25,247 nucleotides of DNA, taken from the NCBI GenBank assembly GCA_017631875.1, contig JAGBSL010000058.1:1-25247 (forward strand), in the 5' to 3' direction. Positions 7,555 to 15,426 of this stretch are shown here, piece by piece. Source of the DNA: Bacteroidales bacterium (lineage in GTDB: Bacteria > Bacteroidota > Bacteroidia > Bacteroidales > UBA932). The translations under genes were made by a program, and so were the position numbers. The notes beneath the pieces are model-generated. The model searched no databases. It was not told the DNA's origin and worked only from the letters and a program-made list of their open reading frames with translations. Position 1 is the stretch's first letter. Each line of letters starts with the position of its first letter.

Positions 7555-8826
7555 ATGGGAACGATTCTATTGAAAAACATTGTGTCAGAGGGGATTGCAT
7601 CAGATATCCTCATCGAGGGCAATCTGATCGCCAAGGTCGTTCCATCTGATAATCAAATCGTTGTACCGGAAGGTGCTGAAGTTGTGGACTGTACAGGTAA
7701 GGCTGCGTTCCCCGGATTTGTCAACATGCACACACACGCCGGCATGGCCCTAATGAAGGGAATAGGCGAGGACATCGCATTCCATGAGTGGCTTGACAAG
7801 ATCTGGAAGGCGGAGGAGCAGCTTGATGAGGAGTATGTCTATCATGCGACCAAGGCTGCGTGCCTGGAGATGATAAAGACCGGTACTACAACCTTCAACG
7901 ATCAGTATTGGAACATGCCGATGGCCTATAAGGCAGCGATGGAACTCGGCATGAGGCCGGCCCTGTCATACGTTGTTCTCGACAAGAACGATCCTGAGGA
8001 GTCCGAGCGCCAGAAGGCTCAGTGCCTTGAAATGTACGAGATGACAAAGGCATGGGACTCGAAGGCTCAGCTTCTGATATCTGTGCATGCTATATATTCC
8101 GTTAGGGAGCCTATGATGCTCTGGGCTGTGAATTTCGCCAGGGAAAGGGGCCTCAAGATTCATATTCACATATCTGAAACCCGCAAGGAAGTCGAGGACT
8201 GCCTGAATGAGCATGGAATGTCTCCTGTGGAGTATCTTGACAGTCTCGGAGTCCTCGGACCAGACGTCATCGCAGCGCACACGCTGTGGCTCTCGGAAAA
8301 CGATGTCAGGATCCTCGGTGAAAGGGGAGTGACATGCGTCCATAACATCAATTCAAACCTCAAGCTCGCTTCCGGCTATCGCTTCCTTTACAATGAGCTC
8401 AAGGCCGCCGGCGCAAAGATCTGCCTAGGTACAGACGGCTGCGGTTCGTCGAACAATCTTGATATTCTCGAGGCCATGAAGACCTCGGCAATCGTCCAGA
8501 AAGCATGGCGCGATGACCCGTCAGCAATGCCTCTGAATGAACTTGCAGCAATGGTTTCGACAAATGCGGCTAAGGCATTGGGTATTAATGCGGGACAAAT
8601 TAAAGAAGGTATGCTTGCAGACCTTCTGATAATAGATATTGACAATTACCAGTTCCTCTCTCCGGCAGGCTTCCTGGCGAACCTGGTTTATTCGGCACAT
8701 TCTGACTGCGTCGACTCTGTCATCTGCGACGGAAAGTTCATCATGCGCGGCAGGGTAGTTGAAGGAGAAAGAGAGATTATAGAGAACGCCAGAAAACAAA
8801 TGAACAGAGTATGGATCCACGAGTAG
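7555..8826 (+). CDS. mtaD: 5'-methylthioadenosine/S-adenosylhomocysteine deaminase-like amidohydrolase
   Basis: A 423-residue cytoplasmic amidohydrolase with the metal-site residues of the MTA/SAH deaminase group: H59 and H61 ([13 protein letters not shown]), H205 with E208 (IHIHISETR), H242 (AAHTLWLS) and D294 ([11 protein letters not shown]). It likely removes the 6-amino group of methylthioadenosine and S-adenosylhomocysteine to give the inosine derivatives. I start it at 7555, because an upstream TTG in the same frame lies before the promoter box and the family begins around the MGTILLKN stretch. It overlaps the phosphorylase gene by 16 bases, and together they would deaminate and then cleave the nucleoside. 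Related chlorohydrolase/guanine-deaminase-like enzymes look similar, so exact substrates stay open. Confidence 0.87.
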   Translation: MGTILLKNIVSEGIASDILIEGNLIAKVVPSDNQIVVPEGAEVVDCTGKAAFPGFVNMHTHAGMALMKGIGEDIAFHEWLDKIWKAEEQLDEEYVYHATKAACLEMIKTGTTTFNDQYWNMPMAYKAAMELGMRPALSYVVLDKNDPEESERQKAQCLEMYEMTKAWDSKAQLLISVHAIYSVREPMMLWAVNFARERGLKIHIHISETRKEVEDCLNEHGMSPVEYLDSLGVLGPDVIAAHTLWLSENDVRILGERGVTCVHNINSNLKLASGYRFLYNELKAAGAKICLGTDGCGSSNNLDILEAMKTSAIVQKAWRDDPSAMPLNELAAMVSTNAAKALGINAGQIKEGMLADLLIIDIDNYQFLSPAGFLANLVYSAHSDCVDSVICDGKFIMRGRVVEGEREIIENARKQMNRVWIHE

Positions 8827-9638
8827 AAAAGATCATGACAGCTGCGGAGTTCATTGCAGCGAAGCTCGACGGCAGAAAGCCTGTTGTCGGAATTGTGCTT
8901 GGAAGCGGTCTGGGCAAGCTTGCCGACAAGATCGAGAATCCTACAGTAATACCATATAAGGAGATCCCAGGATTCCCTGTTTCCACAGCGGTGGGACACA
9001 AGGGCAACTTCATAGCGGGAGAACTCGGCGGAAAGTTCGTCGTTGCGATGCAGGGACGTTTCCACTATTATGAAGGTTATCCTATGGAGCTGGTGACTCT
9101 TCCGATCCGTGTGATGAAGGTGCTCGGCATCCAGTATCTCTTTGTTTCCAATGCTGCAGGCGGAGTCAACTACGACTTCAAGGTAGGAGACCTGATGGTC
9201 ATCACAGACCACATCAACCATCTTCCGAATCCGCTCGTAGGACCAAACATGGCAGAGTTCGGACCGCGCTTCCCTGATATGACCCGTCCGTACGACAAGA
9301 ATCTGAGAATGAGGGCATTCGAGATAGCGGCAGGCCTCGGCTACGGCCTTAAATCAGGTGTCTATTTCGCCGGTACAGGCCCGTCATACGAGACCCCTGC
9401 CGAGTACAAGTACTTCCGTCTCATCGGTGCCGATGCAGTGGGAATGTCTACAATTCCTGAGGTCATCGTAGCCCGCCACTCCGACATCCCGGTATTCGGT
9501 ATGTCAGTGATCACTAACGAGGCTCACGACGACTATGCTGAGGATTACGTAAACGACGGTGACGACGTAGTCGTAGCCGCCGATGCTGCTGCTGACAAGA
9601 TGACGGCCATCTTCACAAAACTGATTGAAACACTGTAG
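8811..9638 (+). CDS. punA: Purine nucleoside phosphorylase (trimeric, PNP/MTAP family)
   Basis: A 275-residue enzyme that splits purine nucleosides with phosphate into base and (deoxy)ribose-1-phosphate. Visible motifs are the phosphate loop VLGSGLG (29-35), the GHKGNF and [12 protein letters not shown] blocks (62-91), [10 protein letters not shown] (111-120) and the signature [11 protein letters not shown] (189-199), with E198 positioned for base contact. N236 in VITNEAHD marks 6-oxopurine specificity (inosine, guanosine) rather than adenosine or MTA. This fits the upstream deaminase, whose products are 6-oxo nucleosides. The ATG at 8811 overlaps the deaminase end by 16 bases; a second ATG at 8835 would avoid the overlap and cannot be excluded. 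A strong terminator follows. Confidence 0.92.
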   Translation: MDPRVEKIMTAAEFIAAKLDGRKPVVGIVLGSGLGKLADKIENPTVIPYKEIPGFPVSTAVGHKGNFIAGELGGKFVVAMQGRFHYYEGYPMELVTLPIRVMKVLGIQYLFVSNAAGGVNYDFKVGDLMVITDHINHLPNPLVGPNMAEFGPRFPDMTRPYDKNLRMRAFEIAAGLGYGLKSGVYFAGTGPSYETPAEYKYFRLIGADAVGMSTIPEVIVARHSDIPVFGMSVITNEAHDDYAEDYVNDGDDVVVAADAAADKMTAIFTKLIETL

Positions 9639-9653
9639 TTTATATCAAAATAT

Positions 9654-9695
9654 ACACAAAGAGGGGTAGCTGAAATCAGCTACCCCTCTTTGTGT
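9654..9695. terminator. Bidirectional terminator between the phosphorylase gene and nadE
   Basis: A perfect 20-bp inverted repeat (arms 9654-9673 and 9676-9695) with a two-base loop. It lies 15 bp after the phosphorylase stop and 12 bp before the nadE stop on the other strand, so it probably ends both convergent transcripts. Confidence 0.85.
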
Positions 9696-9707
9696 AACCC
9701 CCAGATG

Positions 9708-11615
9708 TTAGTCTATATCGTTAGAAAACATCGTGCTCCAAGCATCAGAAGGCATGGTCCATGCTCCGCGAGGGGAGAGGCTTACCGAGCCGATTGCCGG
9801 ACCGTCAGGCAGACATGAGCGCTTGAACTGCTGGTTGAAGAAGCGGCGTACGAAAGTCTTGAGCCACTTTATTATTGTCTCGTCATCATAGGCCCTGGCG
9901 AATGCCTTCTTTGCCAGGAAGAGAATTTTATCCGGTGCAAATCCGTTCCTCATGAAATTATAGATGAAGAAGTCGTGGAGCTCGTATGGTCCCACGAGGT
10001 CTTCCGTTACCTGAAGGATCTCGCCGGACTCTGTTCCAGGGAGAAGTTCTGGGCTGATAGGGGTGTCTACTATATCAAGGAGTATATCTTTAACGGCTGT
10101 GAACTTGTTTTCAGCCGCCCACTTCACGAGGCTGCGTACCAATGTCTTAGGCACTCCGGCATTGACTCCGTACATTGACATGTGGTCTCCGTTGTATGTC
10201 GCCCAGCCGAGAGCGAGCTCTGACAGGTCTCCTGTGCCGACCACAAGGCCGTTTGTCTGGTTCGCTATGTCCATCAGGATCTGGGTCCTTTCGCGTGCCT
10301 GAGAATTCTCATAGGTCGCATCATGCACTGATGCGTCATGTGAGATGTCCTTGAAATGCTGCGTACAGGCGTCTGCGATGCAGATTTCGCGTGAGGTGAT
10401 GCCGAGTGCTTCCATCAGGAGTGTTGCGTTGTTCTTCGTACGGGATGTCGTTCCGAAACCAGGCATGGTGATGCCGACTATCCTGTCGTTGCTCCATCCG
10501 AGCTTCTCGAATGCCAGAGCTGCCACAAGCAGTGCAAGCGTGCTGTCGAGGCCTCCGGAAATGCCGAGCACAGCCGTCCTGCATCCGATATGGCTGAGTC
10601 TCTTCGCGAGGCCTGTAGACTGGATCTCGAGAATCTCCCTGCACCTTCTGTCCAGGTCGGCCTCCGGTGCAAACGGATGAGGCTCTACATGTCTATATAG
10701 GGCTTTTTCGAAATCGGTTTCCGGAGTTCTCTCAATCACGGCTATGTTGACCAGGTGGGCGCGTGGAGATGAGGTGAAAGTTTCTGACTTGATTCTGAGG
10801 TTCTCGATCCTTTCGACGTCGATGTCGGCTATGATAAGTGAGGAATCAAGCTGGAATCTTTCGTTCTCGGCAAGCTTGAGGCCATTCTCCCAGATTGAAG
10901 CTGAGCCGGCATATACGTTGTCGCATGTTGACTCGCCGAAGCCTGCAGACGCGTATACATATCCGCAGATTGTCTTTGCCGAATGAGCCTTGAGAAGGTC
11001 GTTCCTGTACTCGTTGCGCATGATCACTTCCTTGTCGGCGGAGAGGTTTACTATGATGTGTGCGCCAAGAAGTGCATGGTTGGATGAGGATGGGATAGGG
11101 GCCCATAAGTCTTCGCCCAGTTCTACTGCAAATTCAGCGTCTCCGATGCTGAAAAGCATGTCCGGTGACATGGTGCGAAGGTCTCCTGCGTACGGAATTA
11201 CCTCTGATGGGGCGTTTCCGCCCGAGGTGAACCACTTGTTTTCTGCTGGAGTTACAAATACTTTAGGGACAATGCCTTTAACAATTCCGTTATTAATGAT
11301 AACAGAAGTGTTATAGAGACAATTTGCATATTTTACAGGTGCTCCGACCACTATTGTGATGTCTTTTCCTCTGCTGAACTCTGCAATCTGCTTTACGCCT
11401 TCCTCAGCGGCTTTGATGAGCAGGCTGTTGCCGAAAAGATCGCCGCAAGTTGAGCCTGTAAGGGATAGTTCCGGGAATACGACAAGTGATACTTCCTTGT
11501 CTGCTGCTTCGCCCACGAGGCGGCAGATCTGCTCGACGTTGTAGGCAACGTCTGCAACTTTGACTACCGGTACAGCAGCGGCTGTACGAATGAATCCGTA
11601 GTTCTTCATATTCAT
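9708..11615 (-). CDS. nadE: NAD+ synthetase with N-terminal nitrilase domain; catalytic Cys replaced by Gly
   Basis: A 635-residue two-domain enzyme for the last step of NAD+ synthesis. The C-terminal synthetase domain is intact: ATP loop SGGLDST (353-359), GTGDLSELALGWATYNGDHM (460-479) and VPKTLVR. The N-terminal nitrilase domain, which normally frees ammonia from glutamine, keeps the expected Glu (E49 in VFPEL) and Lys (K118 in GIVPKVF). Where family members read EICEDLW, this one reads ELGEDLW: the catalytic Cys is Gly167 (codon 11115-11117, GGC on the minus strand). The usual YREFYE-like stretch after the Lys is also changed (VTPAENKWF). As read, the enzyme should depend on free ammonia. 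The start at 11615 (ATG) has a second ATG two codons in. Length is normal and there is no frameshift. Confidence 0.94.
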   Translation of the reverse strand: MNMKNYGFIRTAAAVPVVKVADVAYNVEQICRLVGEAADKEVSLVVFPELSLTGSTCGDLFGNSLLIKAAEEGVKQIAEFSRGKDITIVVGAPVKYANCLYNTSVIINNGIVKGIVPKVFVTPAENKWFTSGGNAPSEVIPYAGDLRTMSPDMLFSIGDAEFAVELGEDLWAPIPSSSNHALLGAHIIVNLSADKEVIMRNEYRNDLLKAHSAKTICGYVYASAGFGESTCDNVYAGSASIWENGLKLAENERFQLDSSLIIADIDVERIENLRIKSETFTSSPRAHLVNIAVIERTPETDFEKALYRHVEPHPFAPEADLDRRCREILEIQSTGLAKRLSHIGCRTAVLGISGGLDSTLALLVAALAFEKLGWSNDRIVGITMPGFGTTSRTKNNATLLMEALGITSREICIADACTQHFKDISHDASVHDATYENSQARERTQILMDIANQTNGLVVGTGDLSELALGWATYNGDHMSMYGVNAGVPKTLVRSLVKWAAENKFTAVKDILLDIVDTPISPELLPGTESGEILQVTEDLVGPYELHDFFIYNFMRNGFAPDKILFLAKKAFARAYDDETIIKWLKTFVRRFFNQQFKRSCLPDGPAIGSVSLSPRGAWTMPSDAWSTMFSNDID

Positions 11616-11628
11616 GATAAAATTAAAG

Positions 11629-11652
11629 CATGGAGGGATGACCGTCCATGCC
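11629..11652 (-). terminator. Hairpin terminator between the PUR-like gene and nadE
   Basis: Arms GCATGGA and TCCATGC enclose a loop of about 10 nt near 11629-11652. On the minus strand the stem is followed by TTTAATTTT, consistent with termination of the PUR-like gene before nadE. Confidence 0.65.
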
Positions 11653-11663
11653 TTATGTCTTTA

Positions 11664-11996
11664 TTAAAGTTCCTCGAAGTTTACGTCAGTGAATTTCTCG
11701 CCTGCGCCACCGTCCTTGAGGCACTGTGTCTTTATGTAGGCAATCACTTCCTCAAGACCTTCCGCGAATTTCTCGAAGTCCTCCTTGTAAAGGAAAATTT
11801 TGTGTTTGTCATAAGCGAAATGACCGTTTGAATCCACCCTGCGCTTGCTTTCCGTGATCGTCAGGTAATAATCTTTTCCCTTTGTCGCCTTGACGTCAAA
11901 GAAGTATGTACGCTTTCCTGCTCTTACTGGCTTAGAGTATACATCCTCGCCTGAGCGCTCCTGAGCATTTGCTCCATCGTAATCCTCACTATACAT
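11664..11996 (-). CDS. PUR-family DNA/RNA-binding protein (DUF3276)
   Basis: A 110-residue member of the small PUR-alpha-like family found in Bacteroidetes and spirochaetes (BpuR in Borrelia). The recognisable core is VRAGKRTYFFDVKATKGKDY (about 24-43), then LTITESKRRV and HKIFLYKEDFEKFAEGLEEV (about 65-84). Such single PUR repeats dimerise and bind single-stranded or duplex nucleic acid, with nucleoid or regulatory roles. It has its own promoter, divergent from that of nusB, and a hairpin follows its stop, so it is a single-gene unit. Family is secure; the target in this organism is unknown. Confidence 0.88.
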   Translation of the reverse strand: MYSEDYDGANAQERSGEDVYSKPVRAGKRTYFFDVKATKGKDYYLTITESKRRVDSNGHFAYDKHKIFLYKEDFEKFAEGLEEVIAYIKTQCLKDGGAGEKFTDVNFEEL

Positions 11997-12022
11997 ATCT
12001 TATCTTTTTAAGTAAATCTCTA

Positions 12023-12030
12023 CAAAGTTA
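12023..12030 (-). promoter_or_regulatory. Predicted -7 promoter box of the PUR-like gene
   Basis: TAACTTTG on the minus strand matches TAnnTTTG exactly, with a predicted start near 12016 and a leader of about 20 nt before the ATG at 11996. It lies 22 bp from the opposing nusB box, forming a compact divergent promoter region. Confidence 0.6.
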
Positions 12031-12052
12031 AGGATTTTTCTGAAAATCGATG

Positions 12053-12060
12053 TATATTTG
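12053..12060 (+). promoter_or_regulatory. Predicted -7 promoter box of the nusB operon
   Basis: TATATTTG matches TAnnTTTG exactly and lies 23 bp before the ATG at 12084, giving a leader of about 17 nt. It should drive nusB and the tightly packed genes behind it. Confidence 0.6.
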
Positions 12061-12083
12061 CATTATAAAATTTGATTATTTAT

Positions 12084-13043
12084 ATGCTTAACAGAAGAAT
12101 ATTGCGAATAAAGGCCTTCAAGGTGCTCTACGCAAACATTTTGGCAGGTAATTCGTCGCTTGCGCAGGCTGAGACCCAGCTTGACCAGTCATGCGAGGCT
12201 ACAAGGGACCTTTATTTATATATGTTGTCAGTTGTGCCGGCGCTGACACAGATCGCAAAAGACAGACTCGAGGCAGCAAAGACAAAGCTCAGGCCTACAG
12301 AGGAGGATCTCAATCCAAATACTAAGTTCGTGGACAACGCTCTTGCAAAACTTATAGCAGAGGACGTTGATCTTAATAAGCTTCTGGCAAAGAAGAAGTT
12401 CTCGTGGGCGCAGTATGACCTGATTCTCAAGAAGGTCATGACCTCAGTAGCTTCAAAGGAGTATTTCCAGAAGTATATGGAGTCGGACAAGGTGTCTCTC
12501 GCTGAGGACTGTAAGCTCTTTACAAAGATCTTCGAGGAAGAGTTTGTTGACCTTGAGGAGCTTGAGATGATGCTCGAAGAGAAGTCGCTCTATTGGAATG
12601 ATGACCTGCCGTATGCCTTGACATGGTGCTGCCGTTCGTTTAAGGATTTCGCTGCGGGAAAGAGCTGGAGCATGCTTCCGCTATACCAGAGCGACATGCT
12701 TGATGGACCTGATGTGGAGAGCGACAACAGATTTGTGCATAAGCTTCTCCAGTCATCATATGCAGCATATGACAAATATGCTGCGATGGTAGCAGAGTCG
12801 GTTACTGGTTGGGAGAAGGAACGTCTCTTCTCGACTGACGTGGTACTTATCGCGATGGGATTAGCAGAGGCAGTTGCATTCCCTGAGATACCTGTAAAGG
12901 TAACTCTCAACGAGTATGTGGAGATTGCGAAGTTCTATGGTACTCCTAAGAGCCGTTCATTCGTGAATGGTCTTCTTGATAGACTGATCGTCAAGCTCAC
13001 AGAGGAGGGAAAGATCGCAAAGACAGGAAAAGGTTTACAATAA
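12084..13043 (+). CDS. nusB: Transcription antitermination factor NusB (long Bacteroidetes form)
   Basis: A 319-residue protein whose C-terminal part (about 195-315) is the NusB fold, seen in the LFSTDVVLIAMGLAEAVAFP stretch (about 252-271) and KVTLNEYVEIAKFYGTPKS behind it. Its N-terminus begins with MLNRRILRIKAFKVLYA, typical of NusB. The middle, rich in charged helices, makes it about twice the length of E. coli NusB, which is usual in Bacteroidetes. NusB pairs with NusE (S10) on boxA RNA to prevent early termination in rRNA operons. I start at the ATG at 12084; an upstream TTG in the same frame at 12072 is less likely. It leads an operon with yajC, the YbbR-like gene and coaE. Confidence 0.9.
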   Translation: MLNRRILRIKAFKVLYANILAGNSSLAQAETQLDQSCEATRDLYLYMLSVVPALTQIAKDRLEAAKTKLRPTEEDLNPNTKFVDNALAKLIAEDVDLNKLLAKKKFSWAQYDLILKKVMTSVASKEYFQKYMESDKVSLAEDCKLFTKIFEEEFVDLEELEMMLEEKSLYWNDDLPYALTWCCRSFKDFAAGKSWSMLPLYQSDMLDGPDVESDNRFVHKLLQSSYAAYDKYAAMVAESVTGWEKERLFSTDVVLIAMGLAEAVAFPEIPVKVTLNEYVEIAKFYGTPKSRSFVNGLLDRLIVKLTEEGKIAKTGKGLQ

Positions 13044-13059
13044 CATAAAACAATAAGAA

Positions 13060-13374
13060 ATGAATACATTTACACTTTTACAGGCTGCTCAGTCAGCGCA
13101 GGGCGGTGGTTGGCAGATGTGGATCATGCTTCTGCTCATCTTCGTAGTGATGTGGGTCTTCATGATCCGTCCGCAGAGAAAGCAGCAGAAGGAACTCGAG
13201 AACTTCCGTAACTCTCTCAAGAAGGGTGACAAGGTCGTGACAATCGGCGGTATCTACGGAACTGTATGTGAGATCAAGGAGAATTCTGTGCTTATCGAGG
13301 TTGATAACAACGTCAAGATCCGCGTAAGCAAGCAGGCTCTTGTAAAGGATTTCACTGATCCTGCACAGCAGTAA
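13060..13374 (+). CDS. yajC: Preprotein translocase subunit YajC
   Basis: A 104-residue single-pass inner-membrane protein that joins SecDF as an accessory of the Sec translocon. The membrane segment (about 18-36) is followed by the family hallmark MIRPQRKQQKEL (about 36-47) and the small cytoplasmic domain with LKKGDKVVTIGGIYGTV (about 53-69). Length and motif are normal. It lies 16 bp after nusB and 23 bp before the YbbR-like gene, an order commonly seen in Bacteroidetes. Confidence 0.95.
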   Translation: MNTFTLLQAAQSAQGGGWQMWIMLLLIFVVMWVFMIRPQRKQQKELENFRNSLKKGDKVVTIGGIYGTVCEIKENSVLIEVDNNVKIRVSKQALVKDFTDPAQQ

Positions 13375-13397
13375 CAATAAGGCATTCTTTCGGAAGG

Positions 13398-14369
13398 ATG
13401 AAGGATCTGTTCCACAGATTGCTGAAAGCATTGAATCTCAGCGGGAGAGATTGGGTTATACTGACCCTGTCTCTCCTCTTGGCATTCAGTGTGTGGATGA
13501 TTCACAATCTTTCGCTCAAGTATAATGCCAATCTCAGCGCAAAGGTCATAGCGGTTTGCCGTCTGGACGGACATGAAAATGTATCCGCTACAAGTTCAGA
13601 AGCACTGGCCAGGGGAAGAGCTACGGGTTATAATATCATCGAATCATACATTAAGGCCAGAAGGCCTGTAAAGGTCGAATTCAACCCTTCTGTCATGCAG
13701 AGATATGATTCCGATCGATTTTTCGTTACAGGTGATAAGCTCATTGAATATTCCCATCTGATATTCGGAGAGGATATCACCATCGATCATTATATTTCTG
13801 ATACTCTGTTTTTCCGTTTTCCGTCAGTGAATCATAAGAAGGTGCCGGTGGTGCCCGTTTCGATCCTGACTTATAAGGGACAGTATATGGCTAGAGGACC
13901 GCTGGAGGTAACTCCTGACTCGGTGGTAGTTGCAGGTGATCCATATCTTCTCGAACGCGTCAAGCAAGTGTATACAACTCCAATCAGACATCTTGACATA
14001 TCGGAAAACATCAGCGGCCTTGTCGGAATCGAGTCTATCAAGGGCGTCGATGTCTATGCCAAGGAAGTATATTACTCGATGGACGTAGCGCGTTATGTTG
14101 AGTTTGTGAGTGAGGATCACGTGGAGTCGGTAAATGTTCCGGCAGACAAGTCTTTGATGATTTTCCCTTCGGTGGTGACACTTAAGATGCGGTGTGAATT
14201 CCCACTGCTGGACGAGAGTGAGCGCCATCAGACACTCTACGTTGACTATAATGACTTCAAGGAATCAGTTGGTGGAAACTGTCCTGTAAGGGTGAAGAAT
14301 CTCCCGAAAGGAATTCTGTCTTACGATATTGAGCCTGTTTCCGTAAGGTGCGTGGAGGAGTCACGGTAA
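13398..14369 (+). CDS. YbbR-like domain protein
   Basis: A 323-residue protein with a short cytoplasmic N-terminus, one membrane segment (about 19-36) and a large extracytoplasmic part with YbbR-like repeats. The stretch PLEVTPDSVVVAGDPYLLER (about 172-191) matches the usual YbbR core (P-x-x-V-x-V-x-G). In Firmicutes YbbR (CdaR) regulates the diadenylate cyclase CdaA, but in Bacteroidetes the gene usually sits between yajC and coaE and its role is not established. Its stop overlaps the coaE start by one base (TAATG), so the two are translationally coupled. Confidence 0.85.
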   Translation: MKDLFHRLLKALNLSGRDWVILTLSLLLAFSVWMIHNLSLKYNANLSAKVIAVCRLDGHENVSATSSEALARGRATGYNIIESYIKARRPVKVEFNPSVMQRYDSDRFFVTGDKLIEYSHLIFGEDITIDHYISDTLFFRFPSVNHKKVPVVPVSILTYKGQYMARGPLEVTPDSVVVAGDPYLLERVKQVYTTPIRHLDISENISGLVGIESIKGVDVYAKEVYYSMDVARYVEFVSEDHVESVNVPADKSLMIFPSVVTLKMRCEFPLLDESERHQTLYVDYNDFKESVGGNCPVRVKNLPKGILSYDIEPVSVRCVEESR

Positions 14370-14980
14370 TGAAGATTCTTGCAGTAACCGGCGGCATCGG
14401 CAGCGGCAAGTCCGAAGTCTGCCGCATTTTGGCTGAAAATGGCCTTACATTGCAGTATAATGCTGATTCTCGTGCCAAAGCGCTGTATGTAGAATGTCCA
14501 GGACTTCTGGAAGAAATTGAGAAAGAGCTGGGGGGGAGATTTACTGACGAAGACGGAAATTTTGTTCCATCTCGTCTTGCGGCTGTCATTTTTTCTGATG
14601 GCTCTGCTTTGAAAAAGGTGGAGGCGCTGCTTTTCCCAGAGATGATCAGGGACTTCCACAGGATGATGGCTGAAGCTGCACAGGACCAGATCGTGGTTTT
14701 CGAGTCAGCCACTTTCCTTGAAAAGAAGCAGTTTGACGGCTTTGCGGATATTGTTCTGCTGGTCGACGCTCCTTTTGATATGCGTCTTGAGCGTGCATGC
14801 AGAAGGGATGGCGCTTCAAAGGAGGCGATCATCGCAAGGATGAAAAACCAAAGGCTCATGAATGAGCTCTCAGAGGGTCTTGAGGACCCTCGAATAAACT
14901 ATAGGGTGCTGAATGACGGCACCAGGCAGGAGCTTGAACGTAAGGTTCTGAGTGTCCTGTCCCAGATTAGAAACTATTAA
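14369..14980 (+). CDS. coaE: Dephospho-CoA kinase
   Basis: A 203-residue cytoplasmic kinase that phosphorylates the 3'-OH of dephospho-CoA, the last step of coenzyme A synthesis. The P-loop GGIGSGKS lies at 8-15, the DSRAKALY stretch (33-40) replaces the usual D-x-x-A/R block, and the lid region with RRDGASKEAIIARMKNQ follows near 150-166. I choose the ATG at 14369, overlapping the YbbR-like stop by one base; an upstream in-frame GTG at 14348 would enlarge the overlap and sits before the conserved start MKILAVTGGIG. Length is normal. Confidence 0.95.
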   Translation: MKILAVTGGIGSGKSEVCRILAENGLTLQYNADSRAKALYVECPGLLEEIEKELGGRFTDEDGNFVPSRLAAVIFSDGSALKKVEALLFPEMIRDFHRMMAEAAQDQIVVFESATFLEKKQFDGFADIVLLVDAPFDMRLERACRRDGASKEAIIARMKNQRLMNELSEGLEDPRINYRVLNDGTRQELERKVLSVLSQIRNY

Positions 14981-14998
14981 CGATTAACACATATTGAA

Positions 14999-15424
14999 AT
15001 GAAGACTGATCTTACAAAGATTCTGGCAGTATCAGGCCAGAGCGGACTTTTCCTTTATATTTCAGCTACCAGAACAGGTGCTGTTGTCGAGGCTCTTGCT
15101 GACAAGAAGAGAAGCGCAGTAAGCGCTACAAGCAAGATCACATCACTTGCTGATATCTCTATCTATACTGATGATGAGGAGGTTAAGCTCCAGCAGGTGT
15201 TCCTTAACATGAAGGAGGTTCTCGGCGACAACGACGCTCCGTCAGCAAAGTCGCCAGCAGACGAGCTCAAGGCTCTCTTCGAGAAGGCGCTTCCAGCATA
15301 CGACCGTGACCGTTTCTATGTATCTCACATGAAGAAGGTCGTTGAGTGGTATAACGCCCTCAAGAACTATGCTTCCCTCGATTTCGTAAATCCTGAGGAG
15401 GCTGAGGAAGAGGCTGCTGAGTAA
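14999..15424 (+). CDS. DUF5606 family protein
   Basis: A 141-residue soluble protein of a small family restricted to Bacteroidetes. It begins MKTDLTKILAVSGQSGLFLY (1-20), continues with a basic ADKKRSAVSA stretch and ends in an acidic tail (PEEAEEEAAE). There is no signal peptide, membrane segment or catalytic motif that I recognise. It lies 18 bp after coaE and two bases before rimO, so it is probably translated from the same transcript as both. The N-terminal half looks like a small beta-barrel that could bind nucleic acid or protein, but that is a guess. Function unknown. Confidence 0.85.
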   Translation: MKTDLTKILAVSGQSGLFLYISATRTGAVVEALADKKRSAVSATSKITSLADISIYTDDEEVKLQQVFLNMKEVLGDNDAPSAKSPADELKALFEKALPAYDRDRFYVSHMKKVVEWYNALKNYASLDFVNPEEAEEEAAE

Positions 15425-15426
15425 TC

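Noticed and set aside
9693..9702. TAACCCCCAG near the nadE stop, similar to the start of the palindromic elements at 21729 and 21899
   Set aside because: No hairpin or CCCCNAGGGG block follows; the match is only about ten bases and probably chance.
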